Assembly (NCBI GenBank): GCA_017979445.1
Contig: CM030711.1
Span: 41,711,560 to 41,775,559, forward strand
Reading direction: 5' to 3'
Source of the DNA: Akebia trifoliata
Taxonomy: Eukaryota; Streptophyta; Magnoliopsida; Ranunculales; Lardizabalaceae
DNA: 64,000 nucleotides
In this document: positions 36,430 through 48,307 of the stretch, piece after piece
Layout of the letters: every line of letters starts with the position of its first letter
Position numbering within the stretch: position 1 is the stretch's first letter
Notes under the pieces: model-generated
Database searches by the model: none
What the model saw: the letters and a program-made list of their open reading frames with translations, nothing else
What the model was told of the DNA's origin: nothing
Made by a program: the position numbers and the translations under genes

Positions 36430-36735
36430 ATGACAACAGCCAAGATCGTTGGCGCTGTGGTGGCATCCGGTCTAATTGCCTACTCAGTTGATGTTTTGTT
36501 TGCTGACAAGAAACTATTTGGGGGTAAGTTGGTTTTTTACTTGAAACATTGTTTCACTATTATGAGATTAATCAATTTTACTACAGGCACTACACCAAGA
36601 ACTGTTGCTGAAAAAGAATGGTGGGAAGAAACCGATAAGAAGTTCCAGGCATGGCCACGTACTGCAGGACCCCCAGTGGTGATGAACCCTATCAGTCGCC
36701 AGAATTTTATCGTCAAGACTGAAATTGAACCATGA
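36430..36735 (+). CDS. Small mitochondrial membrane protein, complex I accessory-subunit-like
   Basis: Two exons, 36430-36523 and 36587-36735, join in frame to encode 80 aa. The first exon gives MTTAKIVGAVVASGLIAYS and then DVLFADKKLFGG, one membrane segment at about residues 5-24. The second gives TPRTVAEKEWWEETDKKF, QAWPRTAGPPVVMNPISRQ and NFIVKTEIEP. I recognise this as a conserved plant protein family of 70-80 aa found in mitochondrial respiratory complex I preparations (Arabidopsis At2g31490 type, which I recall being likened to subunit B15/NDUB4). That functional label is from memory and is tentative; the gene model itself is strong because both splice sites are canonical and the second exon continues the conserved frame. 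The intron is 63 bp, short even for plants. A LINE tail ends about 135 bp upstream of the ATG, and an acceptor at 36421 suggests a leader intron. Confidence 0.82.
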   Translation: MTTAKIVGAVVASGLIAYSVDVLFADKKLFGGKLVFYLKHCFTIMRLINFTTGTTPRTVAEKEWWEETDKKFQAWPRTAGPPVVMNPISRQNFIVKTEIEP

Positions 36736-36919
36736 AGGTGTGAATTTGGCTGATACCTGTCAGTGTGCTCCCTTGAACTTTCCCTCCTGTTGTATGTGTG
36801 CTTGGGTGAAACTTTGGTACACTTGAAAGTTGAGTAATATGGTTTATATGTGTCTTTGGATCTGAATAATTGTTATGGTTATGGATTCCTTTAATAATTC
36901 AGTGCTGGCATTCTTCATC

Positions 36920-37075
36920 TTTCATGGAAAAAAAGAAAGAATTTTGTGGAGCTTATGTCCTTTTGTCATTTGGTAGGGCATTTGGACAGAGGACAGTAAT
37001 AGAGTGTTTCACAGAAAGGAAAAAATCTCCCCTGGAGACCATCATTTCTATTTTTAAGTCGCCTCTAAGAGCACC
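36920..37075 (+). mobile_element. LINE ORF2 fragment downstream of the small mitochondrial gene
   Basis: Translation gives KKEFCGAYVLLSFGRAFGQR, recalling the pieces near 13800 ([17 protein letters not shown]) and the LINE tail at 35970. The fragment is short and broken, and lies in or just past the 3' UTR of the preceding gene. Confidence 0.45.
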
Positions 37076-37264
37076 CGATTAATCCTCGGGGCATGTGCAG
37101 TCCCCTCCCTTGAAGGACACTATATTGTATGAAACCTCATTATAAACGCAGCCTAATTGCATGCCAACAATGCTACCTAACCGTATACCAGGTACAGATG
37201 CACTAGGAATATCATTCCTTTCCCGATGACTTCAGTTTAACTTGGTGAAATGCTAGCCAACAAA

Positions 37265-37690
37265 TTAAATTTTATTACATGTTTGCCGGCATTTCATACA
37301 AGGCCACATTTTCCCTCCCAACCCCCCCACCACCCACCACGCACCACCCACCCTCCCTCTTTCTTTTTGGGCGAGACTAGTCTCACGGTCACATGCACCG
37401 CCCCCTCGGAAAGTCCTACATGCAACTGGTGGTAGTCCCAAGGAATTCATTGCTTCCCTGTCTAACACTTGAGCTAGCCTTCCCAAGGAGCTTATAAAGG
37501 CTTGGCTTGCCACTCGGCATTGGGCTACAAACAAGGTCACATTAGTCTGCAACTTGGCATCACTTTCTCCCCATCGCCGGGACACCTGAGATGGGATCAT
37601 GACACACTGCTTGTCAAGGGTGGTAAGTAGGTCAGCTGCTGCAACAATGAATGAAATTCTATCTACTTTGTAATTTATGGTGGAACACAT
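37265..37690 (-). pseudogene. Unidentified coding-like stretch (possible gene fragment)
   Basis: A 141-codon minus-strand frame runs here without a stop. The part from about 37650 down to 37400 looks like real protein: AADLLTTLDKQCVMIPSQVS, SDAKLQTNVTLFVAQCRVAS, then SSLGRLAQVLDREAMNSLGL, mixed-composition and helix-like. An acceptor-like TTCATTGTTGCAG precedes it at about 37645. The last third is low-complexity and not protein-like. I do not recognise the family. It could be an exon of an unmodelled gene or a captured exon. It lies 166 bp beyond the topoisomerase II stop codon, on the same strand. Confidence 0.3.
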
Positions 37691-37855
37691 AATTAGTTAG
37701 ACCCTCACAGCTTGTTAAAGCACTTAAATCTCAAATTTCATTTGCAAATACAACCTCCAAAATTTAAAATATCAGTTACAAGACACAAGCAAACAGTTGA
37801 ATGCCAATGCAGTTGGGAAACAAGCCCTTTCCCATTGTAAAACACAGTTTCAAGT

Positions 37856-40800
37856 TTAATCTTCATTCTCGTCAAAGTCAGAAAAATCGTCAACATCCTC
37901 GGCACTCTCAGAGTCACTCAGCACATACTTTGCTGCCTGCCGGTTCGCCCTTTGTGGTCTTGGCCTTGCAGCAGCAACTTCACTCGCTTCATCTAGACTG
38001 CCAGAAGCAGAAGCAGAAGCAGAGGAAGAACCTGATTCTTCTTCACCACCCATTAGAGAACTGTCCTTGTCTTTTGTCCCAATCCTACCTAATACCGAAC
38101 CACTCTTTTTGTTGAATGGGGAGGCCCTCATCTTCCTCATTTTCTTCTCTGGTGAAATCCCAGCATTTTCAACAGGTTTCATAGTGTCAGTTATAAGCTT
38201 CTGGTTCAGAAGTTGCTTGTTTGTTGGTCCTCTTTTCCTTGGTGGCTTAGCTGCCTTTGCAGTTGCAGTGGGGGGTTTTCTTCCTCCCTTTTTCCCCCCT
38301 TTAGCTACAACTACTACTTCTGGCTCAAAATCTCCATCGCTGTCATCGTTCTCTCCTTTTTTCTCTTCTGGGATCATTTGCATCTCATCATCCATGTTAC
38401 CATCATCATCTGAAATCTCTGTGAAAGTTGATAAGGGCGGCTTCTTTGCAGCAGCTCTTTTGCTTGGTTCTTTCTTCCTTGCTGGCACTTCGGAGTCCAT
38501 GGCTGTGAAAAGAAAAAACTAAAGTTAATTTCTAGCTTTTAGGGCTTTTTAGAACTGAAATATTGCGATGAAGATGGATGTGTCGTTATGTAAAGATGAT
38601 AAATACCTGCTGATTGATCCGGAGAAGAATCAAGGTTATATGCAGCTAACCGTTCTTTTAGGTCAAGTATCTCATCATCATCTTCATCACTGTCAACTAA
38701 AGTACGCTTTTCCTGCTGCATAAAAGTAAAACATAATTACTTTTATGATTCTTCGACGATAAGGATTTAAAAATTTGGCAAAGTGCACACACCTTCTTAG
38801 CAGGAGCTTTTCTTGGACCGCCTCTACCTTTGGGTTTCGCCACCTCTGAAGGATTCCCTAATGGCACCAGAGAACAATCCGAGTTGAGAAATTGCAAGGA
38901 TTGATTAATATAGCAAAATAATATTTTTTTTTCAAGCTTACCAATCTCCACTGCAGAACTAACTGTTGCTTCTATAGGAGGATTGTTGGCCTTTTTTGTA
39001 TTATTCTTTCTTGGGTTCTTCACCGCGCGAGAAGCCTTCAATCCTGCTTCAGTCATCACCTTGCCTTTCAACGCCTTTCTTGCCACCTCTGCTTGAGCAT
39101 CATTCTTATCTTGCTCCTGCATTAATGGAGAAAATCAGATAAACGAACTCAAAATAACTAACAAAAGAGGGGAAAAAACGTAGAAATGGTGAGAAAGTTA
39201 CATCAAGTTGTTTATCAAGAGCGTCAAGATCTTTCATCCACAAAGATCTTGGAGTAGACCTTTTCAATTCATCTACATCATTAGTGAGTCTATCCTTGTC
39301 GGCACAGAGCTCCTGGACCTTCTCTAGTGTCAAGCTTCCAATCGCCATGGACAATAAATACTCATAATCACTTGCCCGTACTTTGCCACCAATGACCTCT
39401 GAATTTTCCTCATTTTCTTCAGCATCTTCAGTAGTCACCCCAGCAATTGCAGCATCTATGCTTTTAATCTTCTTGGGGAAAGGAGTGAAACCTTTCTTCT
39501 GTAACTCGAGGAACAGATCTGCTCGCTTTCTGTTGCTTACTATAATCTCTCCCCTTACCACTCCAAGGATGAATCGGACTTTGTTGTCAACTTTCAACAA
39601 CTCCAGTTCAAGGTTATCGAGCAGTACTTTCTACAGATAAATTACATTTCTCATTCAAATTTAACCGAAGAAATGTCAAAAACATTTTAAGTTACATAAT
39701 TGGGAATCACAACCCACCTTTCTTTTCTCATAAAATTCAAGCCTTAAATGAAAGAATTCCTGAAGGACTGCAAAGATATAAAAAGTATGAGAACACAAGG
39801 AATCTATAGTGAATGAATGAAAAATCACTGGAAAATTATCAAGAAAGGGGTAAGTCTTAGTTTGTTATAAAAAAAAATATATTTTAAATTTTTTTTACCA
39901 AAAACAACTTAAATCGCTGGACTGTCCAAGTGTTTTAGCAACTCGTTGGACAGTTCAACGTTTTATGTTATTTTATGAATTTGAATGACGGAAATGCCAC
40001 TAAAATCCTTAATAGTAGAGTGACATTTCTGCAAAATACAATATAAAACCCTGGACTGTCCAAAGAGTTACTAAAAGGCGTCCAGCAATTTAAGGTGTTT
40101 TTACTAATTTTAAATAATAAAAATGTTGTTTTTTTAATAATTTTCCCAAATATCTATATTCGAAAACAAGCACGTACTCTGTTCTGGGGTATCATATTTC
40201 TTAATCACCCCTTTCGGATCAAACAAGTGCATATTGCTGGTGCTGATTGTGGTTGTAAGCTTAAACTTCTTCATCAAACCCTCTAGCTTGGCCATCACTA
40301 AGTTCTCTTCAGACATGATAACCTCAAAGTGTACTGTCGTGTCGTCGTTGTGCTCCCTATAATCCTGCATCAATTAAACTCTTCAATGAGCACACAACCC
40401 AATAGTGCCGATGAAAGTAAAATTAAAATTAGAAATTTATATTTGAAGATACCTTAATGAATGGTTCCTTAATTTTATCGTTCCCTGTCATAATGGACTC
40501 CAGAAATTCCTTATAATCCTGAGTCCATCTCCGGACAGGCAACTCCGTAATCCTAAGTGTCGTCTCATTGACTTCCTCTATGATCCCACTGACGGTGTAG
40601 GATGCCCCAGCTTCCTTTGTTGCTGTTTTCTCAATGGTTCCTTTGAATCCTTTGTACCAGGGATCCATGGGCTCCATTGGTTCTCCATTTAATAAGCACC
40701 TAATGTTGGCAACAATGTCTCTGGGGTTATAGTTTGGGATATAGGAGCTCCAACCCGTTCCTATTCCTTCACTTCCATTGACGAGGACCGTTGGTATAAT

Positions 40801-43800
40801 GGGTACATAGCTGAGTGGCAGAAATAGATCAGTTTCGTTGTATTTAGAACGAAAATTAACTACCAAGTGGGTTCGATAGAAATCTTACCAAGTAGGTTCG
40901 ATAGATTGCCCATCTTCGTTCAGGTAATCAAGAAGTCCATCATCATCCTTGGGGAACAAGAACCGAGTGATAGGAGAAAGACGAGTGTATATATACCTAG
41001 CACTTGCATGATCTTTGCCTCCCTAGAAAGGAACAGATGATATAATAGTAAACAACTTAAGTGAATTTGAGATTATATACAGTTTTGTAGTGAAACGTTT
41101 ATGCTGTTGACCCTCACCTGGTGACGGGTTCCAAACTGACCGTTCGGTTGCAAAAGATTAATATTGTTGCTGCCGACATAATCTTGTGCCATTCCAATGA
41201 TGGTACTCGAAAGACTCTGCTCACCATGATGATAAGCCGAATGCTCAGATACATAACCCGCAAACTGAGCAATCTTTGCTTCTTTGACGAAATTCCGCTT
41301 AAAAGAACAGAAAAGAATCTTTCTTTGACCAGGCTTTAGGCCGTCAACCATAGATGGGATCGACCGTTGTAGATCTGCCATCGAAAACAGTATAAGCTCC
41401 TTGTTTACAAAGTCGCTGTACTTGATGAGCTTTTCCTTCTGATCAAGGTAAGTTCCGGGCTGCAATGCAAGAAAAGAAAGGAAACTCTTGTTGGAAATGG
41501 AAATTGAGATATGGTGGGTACAAATTAAAAAAATGAGAATATGGGTTAGCATTCCAACCTCAAATTGTCGGAGCCAGTTTTTCCTTGCTTCAATTTTTTT
41601 CTTGCTGAATGCCAGATCAATTGCATCCCCATCTTGCTCATCCACCCACACAAAATCTTTCTTGTGCAAATCAAGATCTTTGAAATACTCCTTGCCTTCC
41701 TTTGATGTGCTTGTTCCCAACCCCTACAAGGAGGTTCAAATGTAATTACTGTGAGAATTAAAGACCAAAGTTGATTTTAGATTGTCATATTTAAGAGTAA
41801 TCAAACAAGCAAACCTTATAGTACTTGATAGACCAGCCATTAGCAGTACCCCCCAAGCTTTCTTTCCATGATTCATACTCTGGCATGGAATAGAAGGACA
41901 GGACCCTTCCATTTTTGTTAGTTGCCTACAAGGACAATTAGGCGTAATTAGATACATATTTTATCTTTAAGTTTTTAAATAATTCTTCAAATTAACTAAA
42001 CTTTGCATACTAACTTTCACAATTGGTGTAATAAATTCCACAAGGAAGGATGGAATTTTGAGCAGTGATGGCCAGAATGAATGAATGAAGTTAATAAGTA
42101 GACCCTTGATGTGGGAACCGTCGTGATCCTGCACGATGACCAAAATTGAATTATTTCCATTACCAATGAATGAAGCAATCCAGAAGCATAATTTTAATAA
42201 ATAATTAGAAAAAAGACATCAAACCTGATCGGTCATTATCATCAAATGGCCATATCTTAGTGACTTAACATTGTCATAATCCTTCCCATGTTGCAATCCA
42301 AGAATCTGCTTTATGTGCTGGATTTCAGCATTCTCCATTATCTGCTTATGGCTTGCTTCCCTTACATTGAGCAGCTTACCTCTCAATGGGAACACGCCAT
42401 AGTTATTACGACCCACAACAGATATACCTGCCATCTGTATGAGTTCAATATTTATAAGAACATTGAATAACAACCCATGTTGATGAAGTACTCATTGAAG
42501 GATGACTACTTACTGCAAGAGCTTTAGCTGAATCTCCTTCTGTCAAGATCAAAGTACATCTGTCAGAATTCCTCCCTCCAGCGTCATTAGCGTCCTCAAG
42601 CTTTGTAATGCCAGTAATCCTCTGTCTCTTTGCCCCATCAGTTTTCTTAAGATCTTTGCTTTGCTTGAAATCTGCCCAAGAGAGGAGACTTTCCACCACT
42701 CCAGACTTGGCCACTGGAGCACAAAGGAGTCATTATATACACAATCACATAGAAGAGGTTTAGACACATTATAAGACCGAAGTTACAAACCTTTTTTCAA
42801 GAACTCCTGTGAGAGCTCGCATTTCGACCCAAAACTGCCTTGGCGAGTAGTCAAGGTCTCTTTGGTCTGAGAATCGAAAGCTGGGTTCTCGATCAGAGCA
42901 TTAACGAAGACCCACAAGTGGCTCTTCACAGTATGGGCCTTGAGGTTGGCATTTTTGTTCTTTTTATTTACTATGGTCATTATATGGTTTGCGATCTGGT
43001 TTGTAACGCAGTCGACATGAGTCCCACCCTTGATGGTGGCTATTCCATTCACGAAGCTGACCTGATAAAACCAACCCATACGCTCCATTAACCAAATTTA
43101 GCTAAAAGCGAAAAAAAATTGGGATTTAATTGAATCAAATACTTGTTTATATACCTGTTGAAACTGCCCCTCACTTACACTCACACAGATCTCCCACCTG
43201 TCGTTAACTTTCTCTGCAATCCTGATATAATAATCGAAACAGGTGAGGAAGGGTGAATAAAAAAAGATATAAAACTTTTAATGGGTCGATCTGAAATTTC
43301 TCAGATACGAACCTTGGTAGGGACTCTGGCCTAGATTTAGAGGCAGATTGTAGGTAAAGATTAACATAATCAAGGAATGATTTCACAGGCACTCGCTGCC
43401 CATTCAGTTCAACCTTGACTGTCTTTCCAAGGCATCCAGCTAAGTCTACGACCCTCTTTTTCATTAGGGAAACCACGTCTTCTTCAAGATGGGTCATGTT
43501 GAATTTAGCCAAATCTGGCTTAAATGAAACCTTTGTCCAGTTCTCGCCTTCTTTGCCCTTGGTTATAGTCGGCTCAGATTTCGTTCCCATATTGTTCGAA
43601 AAGACCTTCATAGCAGTAGAAAGACAACTTTAACGTTTCACAAAGGATGAATCCCAGAAATGAGAAAGATTTGCAATAAACATTGAATGAACCAAAAACC
43701 AGTGACAGCGAAACAGAGAGCAAATCCAATGAAGATCTAATATCCAATAAAGCCCAAGTAATTTTTTTTAATATGATTAGAACAACAAATTTCCACGAAC

Positions 43801-44756
43801 ACCTGAAAATCAATAGCCCCTAAACCTGATCATTTGGTGAGTACTTTAGAAGTGTAGATAAAAAAAGATCAGATTTAGATATCCAATAAACGCCCAGTAA
43901 TTTTTTAAAAATACAATTAGAACAACAAATTGCCACGAAAACTTGAAAATCACTAAACCCTAAAACCAATCATTTGGTGAGGACCGTAGATTAAAAAATA
44001 TATATTAGATCAACCCAAGAAATGTGGTACCATAAACACAAAATCCAATTCAAGAATCAGCTAATACATCCAAAACAGTGAGAAATATTACAAATCCCAA
44101 ATAACTAAAATCATCAAGAACAGCATTCACTAAAATAAACAAAGAATCCCAGATCAATAATAAAAAATCTCAAGAAACAAGATTCAAGAATGCCCAAATT
44201 TTGTTACCTGTTTATACTTCTTCTGCCTCTTTCCATCAGCAGTTTGAATAACAAACTCTGTCGAGAAAATATTCGTAAGCTTCGCTCCATACCCGTTCCT
44301 CCCACCGGTCGTCTTCTTCACCTGATCATCGTAATTACTACTTGTCAACAAATGCCCAAAAATCAATTCTGGCACATAAACCCCTTCCTCCTGGTGGATC
44401 TCAATGGGAACCCCATCTCCATTGTTGTAGATGCTAATGCAGTTCTGCTCAACATCGATATCAACTTTCAAGGAATCCATTTTGGGGTCTCTCTGCTTGT
44501 TGTCTGCAGCATTAACGAGGATCTCGTCGAAGATCTTGTACAGGCCGGGAACGTAAGTGACTGCTCTTTGGATCATTTCACCACCTTCGAAGACCCAAAG
44601 TGTCTGTGTGTGCTTTTCGATTGAGCCGACGTAGGTGTCGGGTCGGAGGAGGATGTGTTCAAGCTGGGTTTTCTTTTGGTAGGTTTCTTCAATGGTTTTC
44701 GCAGCAACATTGGCGTTGTTGCTGCTCTGTAACGGAAGCTTTTTGTCGATGGCCAT
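37856..44756 (-). CDS. TOP2: DNA topoisomerase II (ATP-hydrolysing)
   Basis: This nuclear enzyme passes one DNA duplex through a transient double-strand break to resolve supercoils and catenanes. Nineteen exons join in frame into 1491 aa: 44756-44208, 43605-43313, 43221-43155, 43061-42791, 42713-42514, 42434-42225, 42128-42015, 41925-41815, 41723-41559, 41459-41118, 41022-40889, 40810-40453, 40364-40178, 39767-39718, 39630-39202, 39116-38942, 38857-38793, 38715-38607, 38502-37856. The GHKL ATPase shows NNGDGVP (111-117) and GGRNGYGAKL (151-160). Toprim shows EGDSAKALA (Glu452) and TDQDHDGSHIKG (Asp529, 531, 533). The cleavage domain shows ASARYIYT with catalytic Tyr784. The C-terminal 400 residues are acidic/basic low-complexity with nuclear-localisation-like PPRKRGP. 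Odd point: codon 819, where EPTW is expected, splices to TGC (Cys). The start MAIDKKLPLQ is chosen over an upstream in-frame MSSPHN because a TATA-like box lies about 100 bp before it. Confidence 0.95.
39896..40107. mobile_element. MITE in TOP2 intron 13
   Basis: ACTTAAATCGCTGGAC near the left end and GTCCAGCAATTTAAGGTG at the right end form inverted ends, extending outward into AAAAAC and GTTTTT. Inside, GGACTGTCC recurs at both sides. It is about 210 bp with no coding; boundaries are approximate and no clear target duplication was found. Confidence 0.6.
43740..43990. repeat. Tandem duplication in TOP2 intron 1
   Basis: Two units of about 110-140 bp, each running from ATCCAATAAA through TTAGAACAACAAATT and CCACGAA to ATCATTTGGTGAG, start near 43740 and 43880. 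The copies are clearly related but have diverged. Confidence 0.65.
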
Positions 44757-44870
44757 GGTGGAAAGATTATGAGGAGAAGACACAGAGATTGTGTCGGAGA
44801 GGGGGAGAGAGAGATTGAGAGAACAAGAAGAAGATGAAGGGGCAGGGTTTGTTATATATATGAAGAAGGG
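44757..44870 (-). promoter_or_regulatory. TOP2 core promoter and leader
   Basis: On the minus strand, TATATATAAC (44861-44852) is followed by AAACCCTG (about 44850-44843, telo-box-like) and a CT-rich leader ending at the start codon at 44756. The TATA-to-ATG distance of about 95 bp leaves a leader of roughly 60-70 bases. It fits a cell-cycle or meristem gene but is inference from motifs. Confidence 0.45.
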
Positions 44871-45325
44871 GTAAAAGAGTCTTTTTATCCACTTAACGGT
44901 CTAGTAAGTTGAATTTAAATTCAAATTGGAGCGGGATATTAGATGAAGGGTCAGGATGTGTTGGCAGGGATCCTGTGGTTGTGATTGGTTACTTTGGGTT
45001 CATTTGAAATTTTAATCATTAAATATTCCAGATCGGAAACAAGTTACTGCTGATACGAAAAGAGATTCCGGAAACAGATCCCTAGGAAAACAGTATATTT
45101 TCTTCCATCTGAGCCCTTCATTGGAATCTTAAAAAGCCCCATTACTGATGGTGAAGACCGCATCAAATGTCTTTTATACAACTCGGTCAATTTCGCTGGA
45201 TTCCGAGGTAACTCGGCCGATTGATTTTTTGAAAAGCTCAGCCAACTGTACCTGTTTTTTTTAATTAAGATGCTTATAAAAGGTTTAGAACATGATTTTT
45301 TTTTTTTTTAAACTTATGATTTGAA

Positions 45326-45703
45326 GGCTAATTATAAAAGCACTCCACGAATTAATAAGGGCAACCCACATATAAGTGACTTACATGGGTTAAAAGTTTC
45401 GAAATTAGCTGATTTTTGATGAGGATTATCTCTATGATGAGGAGATCATCCTCACAAAAAATCATCTCATTATGAAAACTCTAATCCCATCAAAAATGAT
45501 TTACAAAAAAAAAATTAACGATTTACATTTCTTGAACTTGTTTTGATGGGGTTAAAAGTTTCGAAATTGGTTGATTTTTGGTGAGGATGATCTCCTTATC
45601 AAAAATCAACTCATTCAAAAACTTTTAACCCATATAAGACAAAATAATTAGGCTCTAGTGTGGGTTGCCCTTATTAATTTGTGGGGTGCTTTTATAATTA
45701 TCC
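45326..45703. mobile_element. Mutator-type MITE, 378 bp (copy B)
   Basis: Ends GGCTAATTATAAAAGCACTC and GGGGTGCTTTTATAATTATCC are near-inverted and match the element at 9689-10071, as do inner words GGGTTAAAAGTTTCGAAATT and CATATAAGACAA. Flanks TGATTTGAA (45317-45325) and TTATTTGAA (45704-45712) agree at 8 of 9 bases, a Mutator-length duplication. Confidence 0.75.
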
Positions 45704-45845
45704 TTATTTGAATTGTTATATAAGTTTGAATCAGTGTTTAGAAAGAGTTGACTCAACCCAATTCAGATTTGTCCGTTCCAAATCAAACTCAAAACCACTT
45801 GAGCGAATTCGAAAAATCACTTTGGTTACATTTGTAAGGATTTAA

Positions 45846-47868
45846 GAAGAGAGCTATTATTGCCACATAAACATTTGCTAATGCCACACTAATTCCTATT
45901 TAAATCATTAGAGAATTAAGGATTTTTAGTGATTCGGGCTCGTAACTTTCACAAGTTAGGAGTTCATGCCTCATCTCTCCTAAATTGGGAGTTTACTCTC
46001 AAAACTTGTCATATTAGCAAAAAGTATATTTTCATGCCCAAAATGCCATTTACCCTGATCTGATGCTAAACCTGCTATTGTCATCTTTTGCCGATGTAAT
46101 TATTACACTTTTTCCTAATATAATATATTTCTCTCATATTTTCGTCATTTTTGCTAAAGCTTCTATCAAGTAGTTGAAGAAGATATTAGACGAAAAATAG
46201 ACTTCAGAAGAAGATTGAAAATACAGATATGAAGAAGAAGAGGATTTCAAACAGAGAAGATGTAATTGAAAATTTGAAAAAATCGAAAAACGCCTTTGTA
46301 ACAAAGTGCATTACCTTTGTATCATAGTGTAATTTATTTGTAACAATAGTGATAAAGTTGCGATTCAAGAATAATTCGACAAAGAAAAACTTTGAAAAAA
46401 TAAAAAATGCATCGTTAAAACGTCAGAACAAGTAGAAAAATAAATGAATTATATATGATAGAAAATTTAAAAATATATATTTCATAGAAACGTGTATTAT
46501 ACTATATAAATATAGATAGAGATATTTTTGTCTTATTAAGGGTTGTTGTGCTCACCTTGTTTATCTAATTTTTTTTTTTTTTTAAATCTAATTTTTTCCA
46601 TGAATTCTAAAGGGGTGTATTGTTGGATAGCCAATGTGGTGATCCATTTGAGCTTAACTACCTTTAGTAAGAGTTGAAATCTTACTAAGTAAGAAAAGTG
46701 TTTTTCTAATAAATAAAAAAAATCCTTCTATGACAAAGTTGCGTGAAAAATGAACCGCATTTCGAAAAATTGTAATGCTTCACGATCATTCGTGTTTATT
46801 GCTTTTTCTCATAAAAACAACTATTTACTTCAAACACTCACTAGTTTTTTTAAATAAGAGTGATTTAGTTAGCAGATGAAAATATCACGATTAAATCGTA
46901 ATTTTTTCAAAATATCGACGATTTTTGTCATTATGTTTGTAACGCAGCGCATTATCGAATGATATCAGACTTTATAAAAGGCATCATGTGCATATCGTCG
47001 TGCCATGCTGAGTAGTCACACATCTTTTTAGATGTGAATAACTTCCTTTGTATGTATAATGATTACACTTTTTCATAATATAATATATTCGCTCTCACTT
47101 CACCATCACTTTTGCTAAAGGTTTTTTCGGAATAGTTGAAAAATATTTCAGACGAAGAAGAGGTTTCAAAAGAAGATTGAAAACGGAGAAGAAGATATAA
47201 TTTAAAAATGGGAAAACGGATTTGTAACGAAGTGTATTACCTTTGTACCGTAGCGTAATTTATTTATAATGCAGCACATTATCGAATGATATTAGACTTT
47301 ATAAAGGTATTATGTATATAACGTCGTGTCATATTTAGGTGTCATATGTACTGTAACCTAATTTACTTTTATTTTTATTTTTACATTTTTTACTATGTGG
47401 AAGATGAGACAAATGGATTAAAGTATGGAGGTTGGAGCTAATATCAAAAATTTCGTGACGTAAAAATGAAGCTTCTTTACTTAATAATGGAGCTTCATTG
47501 CTGTTAATTGTTTAAAAATGTAGGAGAGAGCAAAATACCTATAGCCAAAATTTCATAGAGAAGAAAGATATGTGTAAAAATGACGAAGTAAGCTCCAATG
47601 AGAAGTTTTGTGTAAAACTGTTCATACCATCTTCTACGTACTAGATTTCAAATATAGACAACAACTCTCAAGACAAACCTGACAAGGTTGAGGGGTATTT
47701 TGACCTTTTAGTAAGGTGTAAGGGTAAAATACCAATTCAAAAGAGTTAGAGCCTGAAGCCCTAACTATTGAAAGTTAGGAACCCAAATCACTAGAACCCT
47801 CAGCAAATTACATACAATTGGTGCAGCATTAGCAAAAGTTGGTGTTGCAATAGCAGTTCTCTTCAAAA
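45846..47868. mobile_element. Element with long (about 150-bp) inverted ends, Mutator-like
   Basis: The left end runs GAAGAGAGCTATTATTGCCA, then TTTGCTAATGC, then GTAACTTTCACAAGTTAGGA near 45940. The right end, read inverted, runs GAAGAGAACTGCTATTGCAA, TTTTGCTAATGC and CCTAACTTTCAATAGTTAGG. Long degenerate inverted ends around 2 kb of non-coding DNA fit a non-autonomous Mutator-like element. Inside, a 200-bp segment is duplicated (46090-46345 and 47054-47265, sharing ATTACACTTTTTC and ATAATATAT). No convincing target duplication was found. Confidence 0.5.
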
Positions 47869-48200
47869 AAGAAAGATTTTTACTAACTGGATTGTTAAGA
47901 TATGATCCAAAACCTCAAGGTGCATTATACACTGATCTCAACAATTTAAATCTTAATCTCAATATTTTATTGTTTTATTGGGATGAGGGCCATTAAGAAC
48001 TAAAGATTTTTACTAACTGGGTTGTTAAGATACTACCCAAAAACTCAAGGTGGATTAAATTGTTGATCCCGACCTCAATCTCGACGATTTGAAATCACTG
48101 TTTTATTAGGGTAAGGCAGCATTAAGAAAGAAAGATTTTTATCGAGTGGGTTGTTAAGGTACCTCTCAATAACTCAAAAGTGCATTTAGAAACTCTTGAG
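47868..48200. repeat. Three tandem units of about 130 bp
   Basis: Units start AAAGATTTTTACTAACTGG (47874), AAAGATTTTTACTAACTGGG (48003) and AAAGATTTTTATCGAGTGGG (48133). Each is followed by TTGTTAAG, a CTCAA(A)AG block and GTTTTATT. The units have diverged from one another; no coding. Confidence 0.65.
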
Positions 48201-48307
48201 GTCTATTAAGTAGTTTCCCTTTATTTGAGAACTTCTTTTGCACCATCCTTTCCTTATATCTTCCCCCAACAAATGGAATTATTAAAACACACCATTTGAA
48301 ATGAGAG

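Noticed and set aside
38067..38522. Plus-strand 151-codon frame rich in Ser and Phe
   Set aside because: It is antisense to the acidic/basic C-terminal tail of topoisomerase II.
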